This document shows positions 1 through 8,864 of a stretch of 64,000 bases of DNA, one piece after another. The notes below the pieces were generated by a model that ran no database searches, was not told the DNA's origin, and worked only from the letters and a program-made list of their open reading frames with translations. Numbering within the stretch: position 1 is the first letter of the stretch; the number at the start of each line of letters is the position of its first letter. Origin of the DNA: JAGVPT01 sp964642725 (GTDB lineage Bacteria > Bacteroidota > Ignavibacteria > UBA10030 > UBA8401). A program made the position numbers and the translations under genes. The stretch is from the NCBI GenBank assembly GCA_964642725.1, contig CAZXQG010000010.1:1-64000 (forward strand), read 5' to 3'.

Positions 1-656
1 GAAGTCGGGACTTCTCTCTCGATGCCGTCGCATATAACGCGGGCGATATTGGGACGAAAGTCGAGCAATGCATGAAGCGCGGTCGATGTACGGACCTTCG
101 CCGTCGCTTCGAGATACCGCCCCGCCGTCACGAGAACGATCACCATCGTGCCAGTGTCGAAATAGAGAGCGGTGCCGCCGGTGAAAACTTCGTAGGTCGA
201 AAACCCGTATGCCGCAATAGAACCAAGGACAATAAGGCTGTCCATCGAAAGACGAAGCCTGCGAACTTCGAGAACCGCGTTTTTAAGAAATGGATAACCG
301 ACGAGCACCATAATCGGCGTGGAAAGAACGAACAAAAGCATGTTCATGGCCGGAATGACGTCTTTGTCGATACCGAGCCAGTTCCCTTTTCCGGCGTAGA
401 GCGCCCAGCTCAAGATCATAATATTCATCGACAGAAATGCGGAGAATCCCAAACGAAGCAAAAACATCGACGCAATTCCCCCCTCGCCCTTCTCTCCGGT
501 CAGCGAATGAGTGAACGAACAACCATAACAGCAGAAATGGAATTCGATGCCTCCTTTCAATTGCGTCACTCCACCCAGCCCTTTTTCGGACCGGCTGTAC
601 GGCAAGCCGCACTGATCGCAGAGGATGTTCGTCGATGTGAAGTTTACCAAAGACAT
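1..656 (-). CDS. ccoI: CcoI-like copper P1B-type ATPase, N-terminal part (runs off window)
   Basis: Translating the minus strand from the ATG at 656 gives 218 codons open to the window edge. Residues 13-19 read CDQCGLP and are followed by FHFCCYGC near residue 40. This Cys-rich head is typical of the metal-binding domain that precedes CcoI/FixI-type copper ATPases. Transmembrane segments follow, with an MDSLIVLGSIAAY stretch and then YFDTGTMVIVLVTAGRYLE, the conserved helix region of P1B ATPases. The phosphorylation and CPC motifs lie beyond the window. In this family the pump delivers copper for maturation of cbb3 oxidase, and here it lies downstream of actF on the same strand as the ccoSNOP-act array. 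The assignment to CcoI rather than plain CopA rests on the FCCxGC head and the context. Confidence 0.85.
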   Translation of the reverse strand, partial: MSLVNFTSTNILCDQCGLPYSRSEKGLGGVTQLKGGIEFHFCCYGCSFTHSLTGEKGEGGIASMFLLRLGFSAFLSMNIMILSWALYAGKGNWLGIDKDVIPAMNMLLFVLSTPIMVLVGYPFLKNAVLEVRRLRLSMDSLIVLGSIAAYGFSTYEVFTGGTALYFDTGTMVIVLVTAGRYLEATAKVRTSTALHALLDFRPNIARVICDGIEREVPT

Positions 657-666
657 TTTTGGGAGC

Positions 667-708
667 GTGAATAGTAAAATGTGAAAAGCAAAAAGTGAAG
701 ATGTAAGA
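667..708. repeat. Degenerate 14-bp tandem repeat, three units
   Basis: Three 14-bp units each begin GTGAA (starts at 667, 681 and 695) and are A/G rich. They sit just upstream of the ccoI start and resemble the clean 14-bp array at 39361. The rest of the 657-845 spacer holds a GC-rich stretch (about 750-830) with a CATCCTGAGC...CGTCGAAGGA pattern, and no gene. Confidence 0.5.
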
Positions 709-845
709 AGAAAAATCAAGGTGCAATGCCACACTACGAACCAAGTCTCGTTCATCCTGAGCAAGCGATGCCGCTCGAAGAGCGGGAGAGCGCGTCGAAG
801 GAAGAGCAAAGCATCTACGATGTCGGCGCTAAAAGTGAGCGTCAC

Positions 846-2078
846 TCACTCAAGATGAACATGCTTGGTCGATGAGGAGATTAATGGAACCATCGAGATA
901 AACGTAAACCATGCAAGCGCAAAACCGGCTGCGAACGCAAGCGACACGAGCAATTCCATGATACCGAACGGGAGAGTCGGTTCATGCCATAGGAACGGAG
1001 CTACGGCGAGGAATCGTTCCACAAACAGCGACGAAAGAATTATCGACGCAACGCTTACGAGGATTGCCGGTTTTTCTTTGGCCCGTTTACTGAGGAAAAT
1101 GGCGAGAGGGAAAAAGAAAGCGAAGACGATATAATACCACGTTAATGGTGCCCAGAGCGGATTGTGAAAACGCATAAGCAGGTATGGAATCTCCTCCGTG
1201 AGGTTCCCGTACCATATCACTAAATACTGCGACCAATAAAACCCACCGGACAACATGCAGAATCCCATCACCAACCTCCCAAGGTCGTGAAACTGACTTG
1301 TCCTGAATCCGGCTTCCAGCGTAAAAGCTTTTCGTGCGGCAATAGCGAGAATCGTAATTACGACAAGCGCACCGTAGAACCCGTGAAGGAAAAAGAGCCA
1401 GCCGTATAATGTGCTGTACCATTGAGGAGAGAGCGACATCAAAAGGTCAAATCCGAGAAGAGTATAGAGAACAGCAAATGCAATCAACATCGCCGGAACA
1501 AGCTTTGCCATCGCTGATGCACTTTTTGCAGTTTCCAGTTCATCGCCCTCCCAGTCGCGCGTCAGCCGCTCGATGAATTTTTGGAATTTTTCCGGCAGAT
1601 TAGCCCGGTGCCGTCCAAGTTCCGGTCGAAGCGATGTCCGGACATATTTGTAGCTTAGCCACATCATGAACAAGAAAATGACCGTATCGCGTGTGAAGAA
1701 AAACGGAGTGTTCAACCAGGATTCTTTTCCCGTCGCCTCGTGAAGCCACGGATAGATTTCCGACCGTCCCAGAAAAACGCCGATAAAGAGAACGAAGCTA
1801 ACCGGAAGAAAGCTCACCATCCCTTCACCGGTGCGGCGAAACGGCTCACCCCATGTTCCGTTTGTCATCCTGTATGCTGCAGAAAAAACGACGCCGCCCT
1901 GAGCGATTGCCGTCCAAAAAACAAAATTGACATAATAAATTTGCCAGGCCCGCAGTGCATATCCCAGACCCAGGGAAGCGATAAACACAATGGCACCAAT
2001 CGCAACGAACGTCCAAAGTATATTGCGCACTCGTTGTGAGAGCTTTTGAGTGGGGAATATCATTGATGAATCGGTCAT
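846..2078 (-). CDS. actF: Alternative Complex III subunit ActF (quinone-site membrane subunit 2)
   Basis: A polytopic inner-membrane protein of about 410 residues with roughly ten hydrophobic segments, related to ActC in the NrfD/PsrC-like group. In Alternative Complex III, ActC and ActF form the membrane core of the quinol:cytochrome c oxidoreductase. I place the start at 2078 (MTDSSMIFPTQ) because its ATG overlaps the actE stop by four bases in an ATGA junction. An in-frame ATG at 2117 would overlap actE by over 40 bases. It is the last act gene in the array; a 189-bp spacer separates it from ccoI. Confidence 0.9.
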   Translation of the reverse strand: MTDSSMIFPTQKLSQRVRNILWTFVAIGAIVFIASLGLGYALRAWQIYYVNFVFWTAIAQGGVVFSAAYRMTNGTWGEPFRRTGEGMVSFLPVSFVLFIGVFLGRSEIYPWLHEATGKESWLNTPFFFTRDTVIFLFMMWLSYKYVRTSLRPELGRHRANLPEKFQKFIERLTRDWEGDELETAKSASAMAKLVPAMLIAFAVLYTLLGFDLLMSLSPQWYSTLYGWLFFLHGFYGALVVITILAIAARKAFTLEAGFRTSQFHDLGRLVMGFCMLSGGFYWSQYLVIWYGNLTEEIPYLLMRFHNPLWAPLTWYYIVFAFFFPLAIFLSKRAKEKPAILVSVASIILSSLFVERFLAVAPFLWHEPTLPFGIMELLVSLAFAAGFALAWFTFISMVPLISSSTKHVHLE

Positions 2079-2602
2079 TGCTGCTGCAGCCTCCGCAGAT
2101 GCGCGATGATCAGCCACCGTTCCCGCTGCGTCGTGTGCTCGTAGTATGAAGGCATAATGTTATGGCCTTTGCGGATAACAAAATAAATGTAACCATCGGG
2201 CGCTGTCTTGTATAGCGGCATGGTCAGATCAGGCGGCGTCTGAAATTTCGGCGCGACGAGCCCGTCTCCTTTTGCCGCAACGCCGTGGCAGACCGAACAG
2301 TACGTATTAAATAGAAATTTTCCGGTGTCTTCCGATGTTCGTGTAAACACAAAAGGATTTTTCAAACGCGAAGCCTGGAGAGAATCTTTGATCGCGGGCT
2401 CATAACCCGACATCGGGACAGTCCCTGCAACGTGCGGGATCGGGTCTTTCTGCGGTTTGAACGACGGCTGGTAGTACATATCCGTGCGATATTCCGTTTG
2501 CTCGCCAGGCTGCTCGCTTTCGCATCCGGCGAAGAACGCCGTGCAAAGAAAAAGCGGCAAGGAAAAAAGAGAAAACCAATATTTAGAGTGTATTCTATGC
2601 AC
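2075..2602 (-). CDS. actE: Alternative Complex III subunit ActE (monohaem cytochrome c lipoprotein)
   Basis: This is a 175-residue secreted cytochrome. Residues 1-26 form a signal sequence ending in FFAGC, so Cys27 is the likely lipidated residue. One haem-binding motif, CSVCH, lies at residues 102-106. A Met in the stretch IMPSY (Met150) is the likely sixth ligand. In the complex, ActE is the periplasmic monohaem cytochrome that passes electrons on from the pentahaem ActA. Its start (2602) directly abuts the stop of actD (2603), and its stop overlaps the start of actF, consistent with translational coupling. Confidence 0.9.
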   Translation of the reverse strand: MHRIHSKYWFSLFSLPLFLCTAFFAGCESEQPGEQTEYRTDMYYQPSFKPQKDPIPHVAGTVPMSGYEPAIKDSLQASRLKNPFVFTRTSEDTGKFLFNTYCSVCHGVAAKGDGLVAPKFQTPPDLTMPLYKTAPDGYIYFVIRKGHNIMPSYYEHTTQRERWLIIAHLRRLQQQ

Positions 2603-3124
2603 TTATAATCCTTGGGACCTCGCCACGGTCTCCGCTCCCAATTGTTTCAACAGCTTTTCGAGTTTCACGACATCCTCAGGCAAACAGTATGCAAGCACGC
2701 CGTAATGGTCGGATGAAAGACGCTCATCATATCCTTCAACAATTTTGATTTGCGGCATGCGGGCGTTGACCAGAAATCCTATAAACGTTGCAATTGTTCC
2801 GAAGAGAATCGTCGTTATATAAGCGACAACGCCGAACGGCGGAATCGAGACGATCGGTTTCCCGCCGACAATAATTGGATAGATCATTGTCGAACCGATG
2901 GTCATCGCCCAGCCGGTGATCAATCCGGTCAATCCGCCGATGAGTGTGAAGATGCGTACCGGGCTTGGTTTTCTCCCCAGCGCATGGGAAATTTCATGAT
3001 GAGGCGTCGGCGAATAGACTTCGATTTCTCTGAATCCTTCGGCCGGCAATTGTTTGATGACGGCAAGGAGCGTGTCAAGGTGTTCAAAGATGCCAAAACG
3101 ATGTGTTCGGGTCGGCAGTGGCAT
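2603..3124 (-). CDS. actD: Alternative Complex III subunit ActD (DUF3341)
   Basis: A 173-residue DUF3341-family protein. The cytoplasmic N-terminal part (residues 8-50) carries the usual LDTLLAVIKQLPAEGFREIEV-type start. Two transmembrane helices lie at about 57-80 and 95-120, then comes a short cytoplasmic tail. ActD is a structural membrane subunit of Alternative Complex III with no known cofactor. Its ATG shares a base with the actC stop at 3124, so the two are tightly coupled. Confidence 0.9.
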   Translation of the reverse strand: MPLPTRTHRFGIFEHLDTLLAVIKQLPAEGFREIEVYSPTPHHEISHALGRKPSPVRIFTLIGGLTGLITGWAMTIGSTMIYPIIVGGKPIVSIPPFGVVAYITTILFGTIATFIGFLVNARMPQIKIVEGYDERLSSDHYGVLAYCLPEDVVKLEKLLKQLGAETVARSQGL

Positions 3125-4449
3125 TACGATTGCTCCTTCATCGGCGGATCAATTTGCTCTTTCACTTCCCACATCGAAACCACGGGCAGTGTTTTCGAAA
3201 ATACCATAAACAGAAAGAAAAACCATGCAAAACTCCCGATCACAATGAAGCTGTCAACGAGCGTCGGCTTGTAGATGCCCCATGCGTACGGAAGATAATC
3301 GTGCGCGAGCGAAGTAACAATAATAATAAAACGTTCAAGCCACATGCCGATCTCCACGGAGATACAGATTCCCACAAGCCATGGAATGCTCGTTCGTATC
3401 TTCTTCGACCACAGGAGCATCGGCACGGCAACATTCGTTGTGATCAGCAGCCAGAATGCCCATGCATAATCGCCCGTCATCCGGTACACGAAGATCGCCC
3501 GCTCGAACTGATTGCCGCTGTACCATGCAATGAACAATTCAATCGAGTACGCGAACCCGACAATCAGGGCTGTAAAAATCATAAACTTGGCGAGGCTTTC
3601 GAGATGATGCATCGTGATATACTTTTCGATCCTGAACGCCTTCCTCATCGGCACGAGGAGAAGGACGACCATCGCCAGACCGGAATGAATCGCGCCGGCC
3701 ACAAAATACGGGGCAAAGATCGTGCTGTGCCAGCCGGGAATCACGCTCATGGCAAAATCCCACGATACGATACTGTGAACGGAAATGACAAGCGGAGTCG
3801 ACAGCGCGGCCAGGAAAACATACGCCGCAGTGTAATGCCTCCATTGGTTATCGCTTCCCTGCCAGCCCATCGCCAGCAAGCCATAAACTTTTTTTCTCCA
3901 TCCCGTCGCCTTGTCGCGGACAATGGCAACATCGGGCATCATTCCCAAAGTGAAAAATAATGTGCTTGCAGTAAGATAGGTTGTAATTGCAAGAACGTCC
4001 CAAGCGAGCGGAGAACGGAAGTTTGGCCATAGTCCGCCGAAATTCGGAATCGGCAAAATCCAATGCGCGACCCATACTCGGCCGAGATGTATGAACGGAA
4101 ACAATCCCGCAGTTGCCAGCCCGAAAATCGTCACCGCTTCGGCACTGCGATAGACTGCCGCACGCCACTTGACGCGGAACAAAAATAAAATAGCAGAAAT
4201 GAGTGTTCCGGAATGTGCGATGCCGACCCAAAAAACGAACGTTGCAATATACATCGCCCAACCGACCGGATTATTCTTCCCAGCCTCTCCGATTCCGTTG
4301 GCAATTTGGACACCCCATGCATACCCGCCGGCGCAAATCAACATGAAAAGAAACGTCAGCAGGATCCAATATCCTTTGCCCGGCGCTTTCAACGACTGCG
4401 TCAGGTCGATGTCCGTTTCGGTGTAAGAGAGTTTATAGTCTTCAGTCAT
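3124..4449 (-). CDS. actC: Alternative Complex III subunit ActC (NrfD/PsrC-like quinol-binding subunit)
   Basis: A 441-residue integral membrane protein with about ten helices, of the NrfD/PsrC family. It is the ActC subunit, which forms the quinol-oxidising site next to the iron-sulfur subunit ActB. The charged N-terminus (MTEDYKLSYTETDIDLTQS) is cytoplasmic in this family. Length and position between actB and actD match the standard act order. The spacer to actB (4450-4553) holds a 7-bp repeat tract. Confidence 0.92.
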   Translation of the reverse strand: MTEDYKLSYTETDIDLTQSLKAPGKGYWILLTFLFMLICAGGYAWGVQIANGIGEAGKNNPVGWAMYIATFVFWVGIAHSGTLISAILFLFRVKWRAAVYRSAEAVTIFGLATAGLFPFIHLGRVWVAHWILPIPNFGGLWPNFRSPLAWDVLAITTYLTASTLFFTLGMMPDVAIVRDKATGWRKKVYGLLAMGWQGSDNQWRHYTAAYVFLAALSTPLVISVHSIVSWDFAMSVIPGWHSTIFAPYFVAGAIHSGLAMVVLLLVPMRKAFRIEKYITMHHLESLAKFMIFTALIVGFAYSIELFIAWYSGNQFERAIFVYRMTGDYAWAFWLLITTNVAVPMLLWSKKIRTSIPWLVGICISVEIGMWLERFIIIVTSLAHDYLPYAWGIYKPTLVDSFIVIGSFAWFFFLFMVFSKTLPVVSMWEVKEQIDPPMKEQS

Positions 4450-4524
4450 AAGTTATAAGATGAACCATTCCAATTTCACCGATCAGATGCTTCAGAATTG
4501 CATTATTCAACTTCCTTCATCATT

Positions 4525-4560
4525 CCTAATTCATAATTCTTAATTCATAATTCTTAATTA
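4525..4560. repeat. AT-rich heptamer repeat (TTAATTC/ATAATTC type)
   Basis: About five units of a 7-bp motif alternating CTAATTC, ATAATTC and TTAATTC. The tract runs into the stop codon of actB (4554-4556). It is the same repeat family seen at 8291, 12781, 12862, 32182, 32597 and 43118. Confidence 0.7.
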
Positions 4561-7505
4561 CTCTTAATTGCTTTCAAATACGTCACCGCCGGGCGCGTGT
4601 TCAACTCTTCAAGCACTTTGTAATCTCGTTGGTCTTCTTCGGCGATCAGTCTGGAAACGGAGCTGTTGACATCCTTCAGGTCGCCAAAGATGATCGCTTC
4701 GGCGGGACAGGTTTGAGCACATGCCGGAATAATTTCTCCGTCGCGAACCGGCCGCCGTTCATTCCGCGCAGTGTTCTTTCCGTCCGTGATGCGCTGGACG
4801 CAGAAGGTACACTTTTCCATCACGCCTTTTGTACGAACGGTAACATCTGGATTCAGCTGCCAGTTAAGAGGCTCTACCCATTGCGCTTCAAACCAATTGA
4901 ATCGCCGTACTTTATAAGGGCAATTATTTGCACAGTATCGAGTGCCGATGCAGCGATTGTAGACTTGCCCATTGAGTCCTTCTTCCGTGTGGTAAGCCGC
5001 ATAAACAGGGCACACGGTCTCACACGGAGCGTTGTCGCATTGCTGACAGAGCATCGGCGCAAAATCAGCGTGTGGCGTTTCGTTGCGCTCGTCGAAATAT
5101 CGTTCAATACGGATCCACGCCATCTCACGTCCAACTGCAACCTCCTCTTTGCCGACTACCGGGATATTATTTTCGGCGTAGCATGCTGTCACACACGCGC
5201 TGCAGCCCGTACACTTGTCGACATCAATCGTCATCCCCCAGCGATGGTTCGGATGCTCATGGTCGGCGTACATCGAGAGCGCCTCTTCTTTATGTTGACC
5301 TTCTAACGCCGGGGTGTGAGTTTCGACCAATACGGCAAGAGGCACACTCTGCACTATTCCCCTGTCGTGTTGAGTGTCGCTCCCCGAAACAGTAGCTAAA
5401 ACGAGCCTGTCGGATTTCTTCAGCAGTTCGACCTTCATGCCCGCCCATTCAAGTCCGCCGGTTCGCTCGGACGGCTTTGGGTCCAACAAATCGATGGGAT
5501 TGTTTCCGATGTTATTGGCGTACCTTCCGTAGGAAGTGTGTCCTTGTCCGATTGGAATCGCGACAACGCCCGGCTTCACCGATGTGGAAACTTGAGCCGG
5601 AAGGTCAAACTGAGCGTAGGGGGATGAAATCTGAATCGCGTCCCCGGTCGATATCCCGGCTGCCGCTGCGTCCTGCGGGTGAATTTCGATCCATGAGTCC
5701 CAGACGTTCATCATCATCGGGTCGGGAAGTTCCTGAAGCCACGGGCGATTTGCGCCGCGCCCATCGTAATGGCTGAGCGATGGGTAAACAACGAGGGCGA
5801 AATTTTTCCCTGGTTCGCTGTCGACTTTTTTCATCCGGGAAAAGGTCGTTTCGCTAAAGCTTCCTGCTAATTTAGGTGTTTGGGTTTTGTCTTTTGGAGA
5901 TTCCCAATAACCGCCTCGAGCCAAGCTTTCGATCCAAAAATTCTCAAAGTCAGATTTCTCGCCCGATTTCTTTTGAATTGCTCTCCATCGTTCGCGTACG
6001 TAATCGTACATTGATGCAGGACTGAACTCCTGTGACTTGCCTATCCTTTTTCCGGTTTCGAGTAGAATATCCCCGAACATTTTCGTTTTGAAAACGGGCT
6101 GCATTGCCGGCTGCATTAATCCGTACACACCCGGCTCCGTTTCCACATCGCCCCAGCTTTCCAGCGGTGTGTGGGTCGGAAGGATGAGATGTGCCGATGC
6201 TGAAGTCTCGGTCATGAAACTGGAGATACTAACTGAGAATGGAACTTTCTTCATTGCCTGATTGAATTCGAGTCCCTGCGGCGTGCTGAACGCCGGGTTC
6301 ACGTCCGCAACGATCAGAGCTGGTACCTTTTCCAGGTTTATCGCGTCAACAAGCTTTGCGATATCCTGATATGAACTTAGCCTGGAAATGCTGGAATCTT
6401 TGAATGTTACCGTCTTTCCAATGTTGCCGCAAATATAATTAATTAAATTCACCGCCGCGACAATCGCCGCACCGTCCCCGCTTTCAATAGTTGTTCCCCC
6501 GGCGACTGCAAGGCTCGATTTTGCTTTTGCGAAGGCAATGCCCGTTTTAAGAATTGTTTCCGACGCAATGCCGGTTTCTTTCTCAACTTCGCCAAGTGAA
6601 TACGGACTCACCATCGCCGCAATTCGTAACGCATCTGCGGAAGAAAGGCCGGTTGCTGCCTTGTTGTCGAGAATGACTTTGACGAGGCCGAGAGCAAATA
6701 TTCCTTCCGTTCCGGGATTAACGGAGAACCATTGGTCAGCATTCGTCGCTGTCATCGACAAACGGGGACCGACGAAATAAAGAGATCCCCGTTTTCCATT
6801 TTTGAAACCGCGATGCTTCGTAAAACCTTTTGTGAATTCGACTGGGGAAATCCATGTTTCCAAAAAATCAGCACCAAATGCGATCACTGTATTGGCATCC
6901 GCGAAATTGTACGCCGGCACCTGAGCGACGCCGAACATCAATGCGTTTGCCTTTTTGATCGATTCATGTGCGAAGGGTTCATACCGAACATGCTTATTGG
7001 AGCCAAGCGCTCCGAGCCACTCGTCCACCAGCCCATCAATCGCGCCGCTCAAATGCTGCGTTATGAAAACAACATCGCTCCCCCGTCCGCTTTTCTGGAT
7101 CTTTTGCAGTCCTTCGACGAAATACTTTTCTGCTTCTTCCCAGCTAATCGCTTCCCAGGTTCCATCCGTTTTTTTCCTCAACGGCTGTTGAATGCGGTCC
7201 GGATTGTATAATCCATGAAGTGCCGCCTGACCCCTGGCGCATAGTGCTCCCTTATTCACAGGATGAAGAGGATTGCCTTCGACCTTTACGGCGCGCCCTT
7301 CGCGAACACGGACAGAAACTCCGCATCCAGCCGGACATTCCTGGCAGACACTCGCGTACCAGACCGCTTTTCCGGGGGTGATATTTTCCTCCGGAATCAC
7401 GTACGGTATCAGCGACTTCGGTTTCTTGATGCCACAGCCTGGAAGCGCGGTAGCAACAGTTGTAGCTCCTACAAGTTTAAGAAAATCTCTGCGCTGTAAA
7501 CCCAT
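4554..7505 (-). CDS. actB: Alternative Complex III subunit ActB (Tat-exported molybdopterin-like/iron-sulfur protein)
   Basis: A 983-residue two-domain protein. Residues 5-13 (RRDFLKLVG) form a twin-arginine export signal, with a possible lipobox ending LPGC at Cys24. Residues about 45-740 form a molybdopterin-oxidoreductase-like domain, thought to be cofactor-free in ActB. The ferredoxin-like domain at about 758-945 has four Cys clusters: CTGCSACVTAC, CQQCDNAPCETVC, CIGTRYCANNC and the CTFC/CAQTC set. ActB carries electrons from the quinol site of ActC to the haems of ActA. Oddly, the N-terminal domain keeps Cys54, Cys57, Cys61 and Cys89 in the spacing of a DMSO-reductase-type cluster. A DinB-family gene, not actA, lies immediately upstream. 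Confidence 0.93.
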   Translation of the reverse strand: MGLQRRDFLKLVGATTVATALPGCGIKKPKSLIPYVIPEENITPGKAVWYASVCQECPAGCGVSVRVREGRAVKVEGNPLHPVNKGALCARGQAALHGLYNPDRIQQPLRKKTDGTWEAISWEEAEKYFVEGLQKIQKSGRGSDVVFITQHLSGAIDGLVDEWLGALGSNKHVRYEPFAHESIKKANALMFGVAQVPAYNFADANTVIAFGADFLETWISPVEFTKGFTKHRGFKNGKRGSLYFVGPRLSMTATNADQWFSVNPGTEGIFALGLVKVILDNKAATGLSSADALRIAAMVSPYSLGEVEKETGIASETILKTGIAFAKAKSSLAVAGGTTIESGDGAAIVAAVNLINYICGNIGKTVTFKDSSISRLSSYQDIAKLVDAINLEKVPALIVADVNPAFSTPQGLEFNQAMKKVPFSVSISSFMTETSASAHLILPTHTPLESWGDVETEPGVYGLMQPAMQPVFKTKMFGDILLETGKRIGKSQEFSPASMYDYVRERWRAIQKKSGEKSDFENFWIESLARGGYWESPKDKTQTPKLAGSFSETTFSRMKKVDSEPGKNFALVVYPSLSHYDGRGANRPWLQELPDPMMMNVWDSWIEIHPQDAAAAGISTGDAIQISSPYAQFDLPAQVSTSVKPGVVAIPIGQGHTSYGRYANNIGNNPIDLLDPKPSERTGGLEWAGMKVELLKKSDRLVLATVSGSDTQHDRGIVQSVPLAVLVETHTPALEGQHKEEALSMYADHEHPNHRWGMTIDVDKCTGCSACVTACYAENNIPVVGKEEVAVGREMAWIRIERYFDERNETPHADFAPMLCQQCDNAPCETVCPVYAAYHTEEGLNGQVYNRCIGTRYCANNCPYKVRRFNWFEAQWVEPLNWQLNPDVTVRTKGVMEKCTFCVQRITDGKNTARNERRPVRDGEIIPACAQTCPAEAIIFGDLKDVNSSVSRLIAEEDQRDYKVLEELNTRPAVTYLKAIKSN

Positions 7506-7565
7506 TCTCCATCTTCGATAAATTAATTCTCTAAAAAAAATCAGCCATTCCGATTAAAAGGAATC

Positions 7566-8072
7566 TCACTTACCTTTCACAATCTTTTCAATCTGCATCA
7601 TATGGTTGATGTCATGCCCTGCAACCATCTCCGTAATCCGTGTAACAGTCTCCATCCCCCGTTCCGAATGCATGCCGTAATTCTCCCACAGTGGCTTTGG
7701 AATGGACTTCAGTAGAGTAAGATTGTTCTCGCGCAACACCCGAAACACCTCCAGCGATTTTCGCGGGTCGCGTTTTCTATAATTGAATTTTTCCGCCCAT
7801 GCATCCTGGTTGAATCCCTGAATCGGCGTTCCGTTCATGCCAAGCGTCAACCGCACCCGAAAACCGGAAACAAGTTCCGTGTCGGTAAGGTGCGCAAGGA
7901 TCTCCGCAACTGACCATTTCGCCGGTCCGGGCCTGGTGATCAATTTCTTCCGGGAAACGCCTTTAATAAGGCGCTCGATCTTCTTTGCTGTTCCCTGTAA
8001 AATTTTCAACGGCTCCTGTCCTTGCTGGTATCCCAAAATTCTCGTTGTATACTGCTGCGGCGTCTCTTGCAT
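7566..8072 (-). CDS. DinB-family protein
   Basis: A 168-residue protein of the DinB/YfiT-like four-helix fold. It has the characteristic W-S-x-x-E-x-L-x-H-L segment (KWSVAEILAHLTDTE) and a C-terminal HDINHMMQIEKI motif. The histidines are candidate divalent-metal ligands. Members include thiol-S-transferases and many proteins of unknown role. It is inserted between actA and actB on the same strand, 60 bp before actB, where the act order normally has no such gene. Its start, preceded by GGAG, lies inside the 55-bp sequence that is duplicated across the scaffold gap. Confidence 0.85.
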   Translation of the reverse strand: MQETPQQYTTRILGYQQGQEPLKILQGTAKKIERLIKGVSRKKLITRPGPAKWSVAEILAHLTDTELVSGFRVRLTLGMNGTPIQGFNQDAWAEKFNYRKRDPRKSLEVFRVLRENNLTLLKSIPKPLWENYGMHSERGMETVTRITEMVAGHDINHMMQIEKIVKGK

Positions 8073-8268
8073 TTATTCTCCTCTGTAAATAAGGTTTTGG
8101 CTTTTAGGTGTTANNNNNNNNNNNNNNNNNNNNNNNNNNNNNNNNNNNNNNNNNNNNNNNNNNNNNNNNNNNNNNNNNNNNNNNNNNNNNNNNNNNNNNN
8201 NNNNNNNNNNNNNGGCGTCTCTTGCATTTATTCTCCTCTGTAAATAAGGTTTTGGCTTTTAGGTGTTA
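8059..8268. repeat. 55-bp direct duplication flanking the N gap
   Basis: Bases 8059-8113 and 8214-8268 are identical over 55 bp and lie immediately either side of the Ns. The right copy is followed by a second copy of its last 14 bp (GCTTTTAGGTGTTA). This pattern is what two contig ends sharing one k-mer leave when a scaffolder inserts a fixed gap. Confidence 0.85.
8114..8213. other. Scaffold gap of 100 Ns
   Basis: Exactly 100 unknown bases lie between the dinB start and actA. The round number marks a default gap length rather than a measured one. Because the flanks share 55 bp, the true sequence probably has no missing bases and is shorter than drawn. Confidence 0.98.
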
Positions 8269-8290
8269 GCTTTTAGGTGTTAAGATATTT

Positions 8291-8350
8291 TCCTTAATTA
8301 TTAATTATTAATTCTTAATTCATAATTCCTAATTCATAATTAATAATTAC
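8291..8350. repeat. AT-rich heptamer repeat tract
   Basis: A run of TTAATTA, TTAATTC, ATAATTC and CTAATTC units ending in the stop codon region of actA (8347). It belongs to the same family as the tract at the end of actB, so both act gene ends adjoin this repeat. Confidence 0.7.
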
Positions 8351-8862
8351 CTATGGCATGTGTAGCAATCGATGCTCGCATTGTTATCCTTGTGGCATCC
8401 AACGCAATACGACATGTCCGCCAGCTTGAACGGCGGTGTGACTTCGCTCATCGTCTGAATTTCGCCGTGACATTTCTGGCAGGGGATATTTTTCATGATG
8501 TGCGGCTGATGATTGAAATAAACAAAGTCCGGAAGGACATTCACTTTTGTCCACCGAATCGGCACCTTTTCATCCCATGCTTTGCGAATTTTCTGGATCT
8601 CAGGCTTCGTCGCCGCAACAAGTTGATGGCATCCGATGCAGGTCTGCACTGACGGAATCATTGCAGCTTTTCCTCTGCGTGCGCCGCTATGGCAGTACTG
8701 GCAGCCCATCTGATAATCTCCCGCATGAATCTTGTGGCTGAACGCGATCGGCTGGCGGGGCTTCAGTTCTTGTTTCCCGCAACCGGACACAATCATTGCG
8801 ATGGATCCAACCAAAGGGAGAAAAGATATTCGAAGAAAAATTTTCAATGATGAAAAACGCAT
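8347..8862 (-). CDS. actA: Alternative Complex III subunit ActA (pentahaem cytochrome c lipoprotein)
   Basis: A 171-residue lipoprotein cytochrome. The signal sequence ends IVSGC, making Cys28 the lipidation site. Five CxxCH motifs lie at residues 54-58, 75-79, 128-132, 153-157 and 166-170, the number expected for ActA. It accepts electrons from ActB and passes them toward ActE or the oxidase. I chose the ATG at 8862 because it lies two bases after the ccoP stop and gives a clean signal peptide. An upstream in-frame start at 8904 would add 14 residues that overlap ccoP. Confidence 0.92.
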   Translation of the reverse strand: MRFSSLKIFLRISFLPLVGSIAMIVSGCGKQELKPRQPIAFSHKIHAGDYQMGCQYCHSGARRGKAAMIPSVQTCIGCHQLVAATKPEIQKIRKAWDEKVPIRWTKVNVLPDFVYFNHQPHIMKNIPCQKCHGEIQTMSEVTPPFKLADMSYCVGCHKDNNASIDCYTCHR

Positions 8863-8864
8863 TG

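Noticed and set aside
72..674. A 200-codon plus-strand frame
   Set aside because: Antisense shadow of the copper-ATPase gene with biased Arg/His/Lys composition.
283..744. A 153-codon minus-strand frame
   Set aside because: It is out of frame with the clear copper-ATPase N-terminus (1-656) and its product is Arg/His-rich with no family features.
8022..8243. An open frame running through the N gap
   Set aside because: It is created by the Ns and the duplicated 55-bp flank and reads antisense to dinB.
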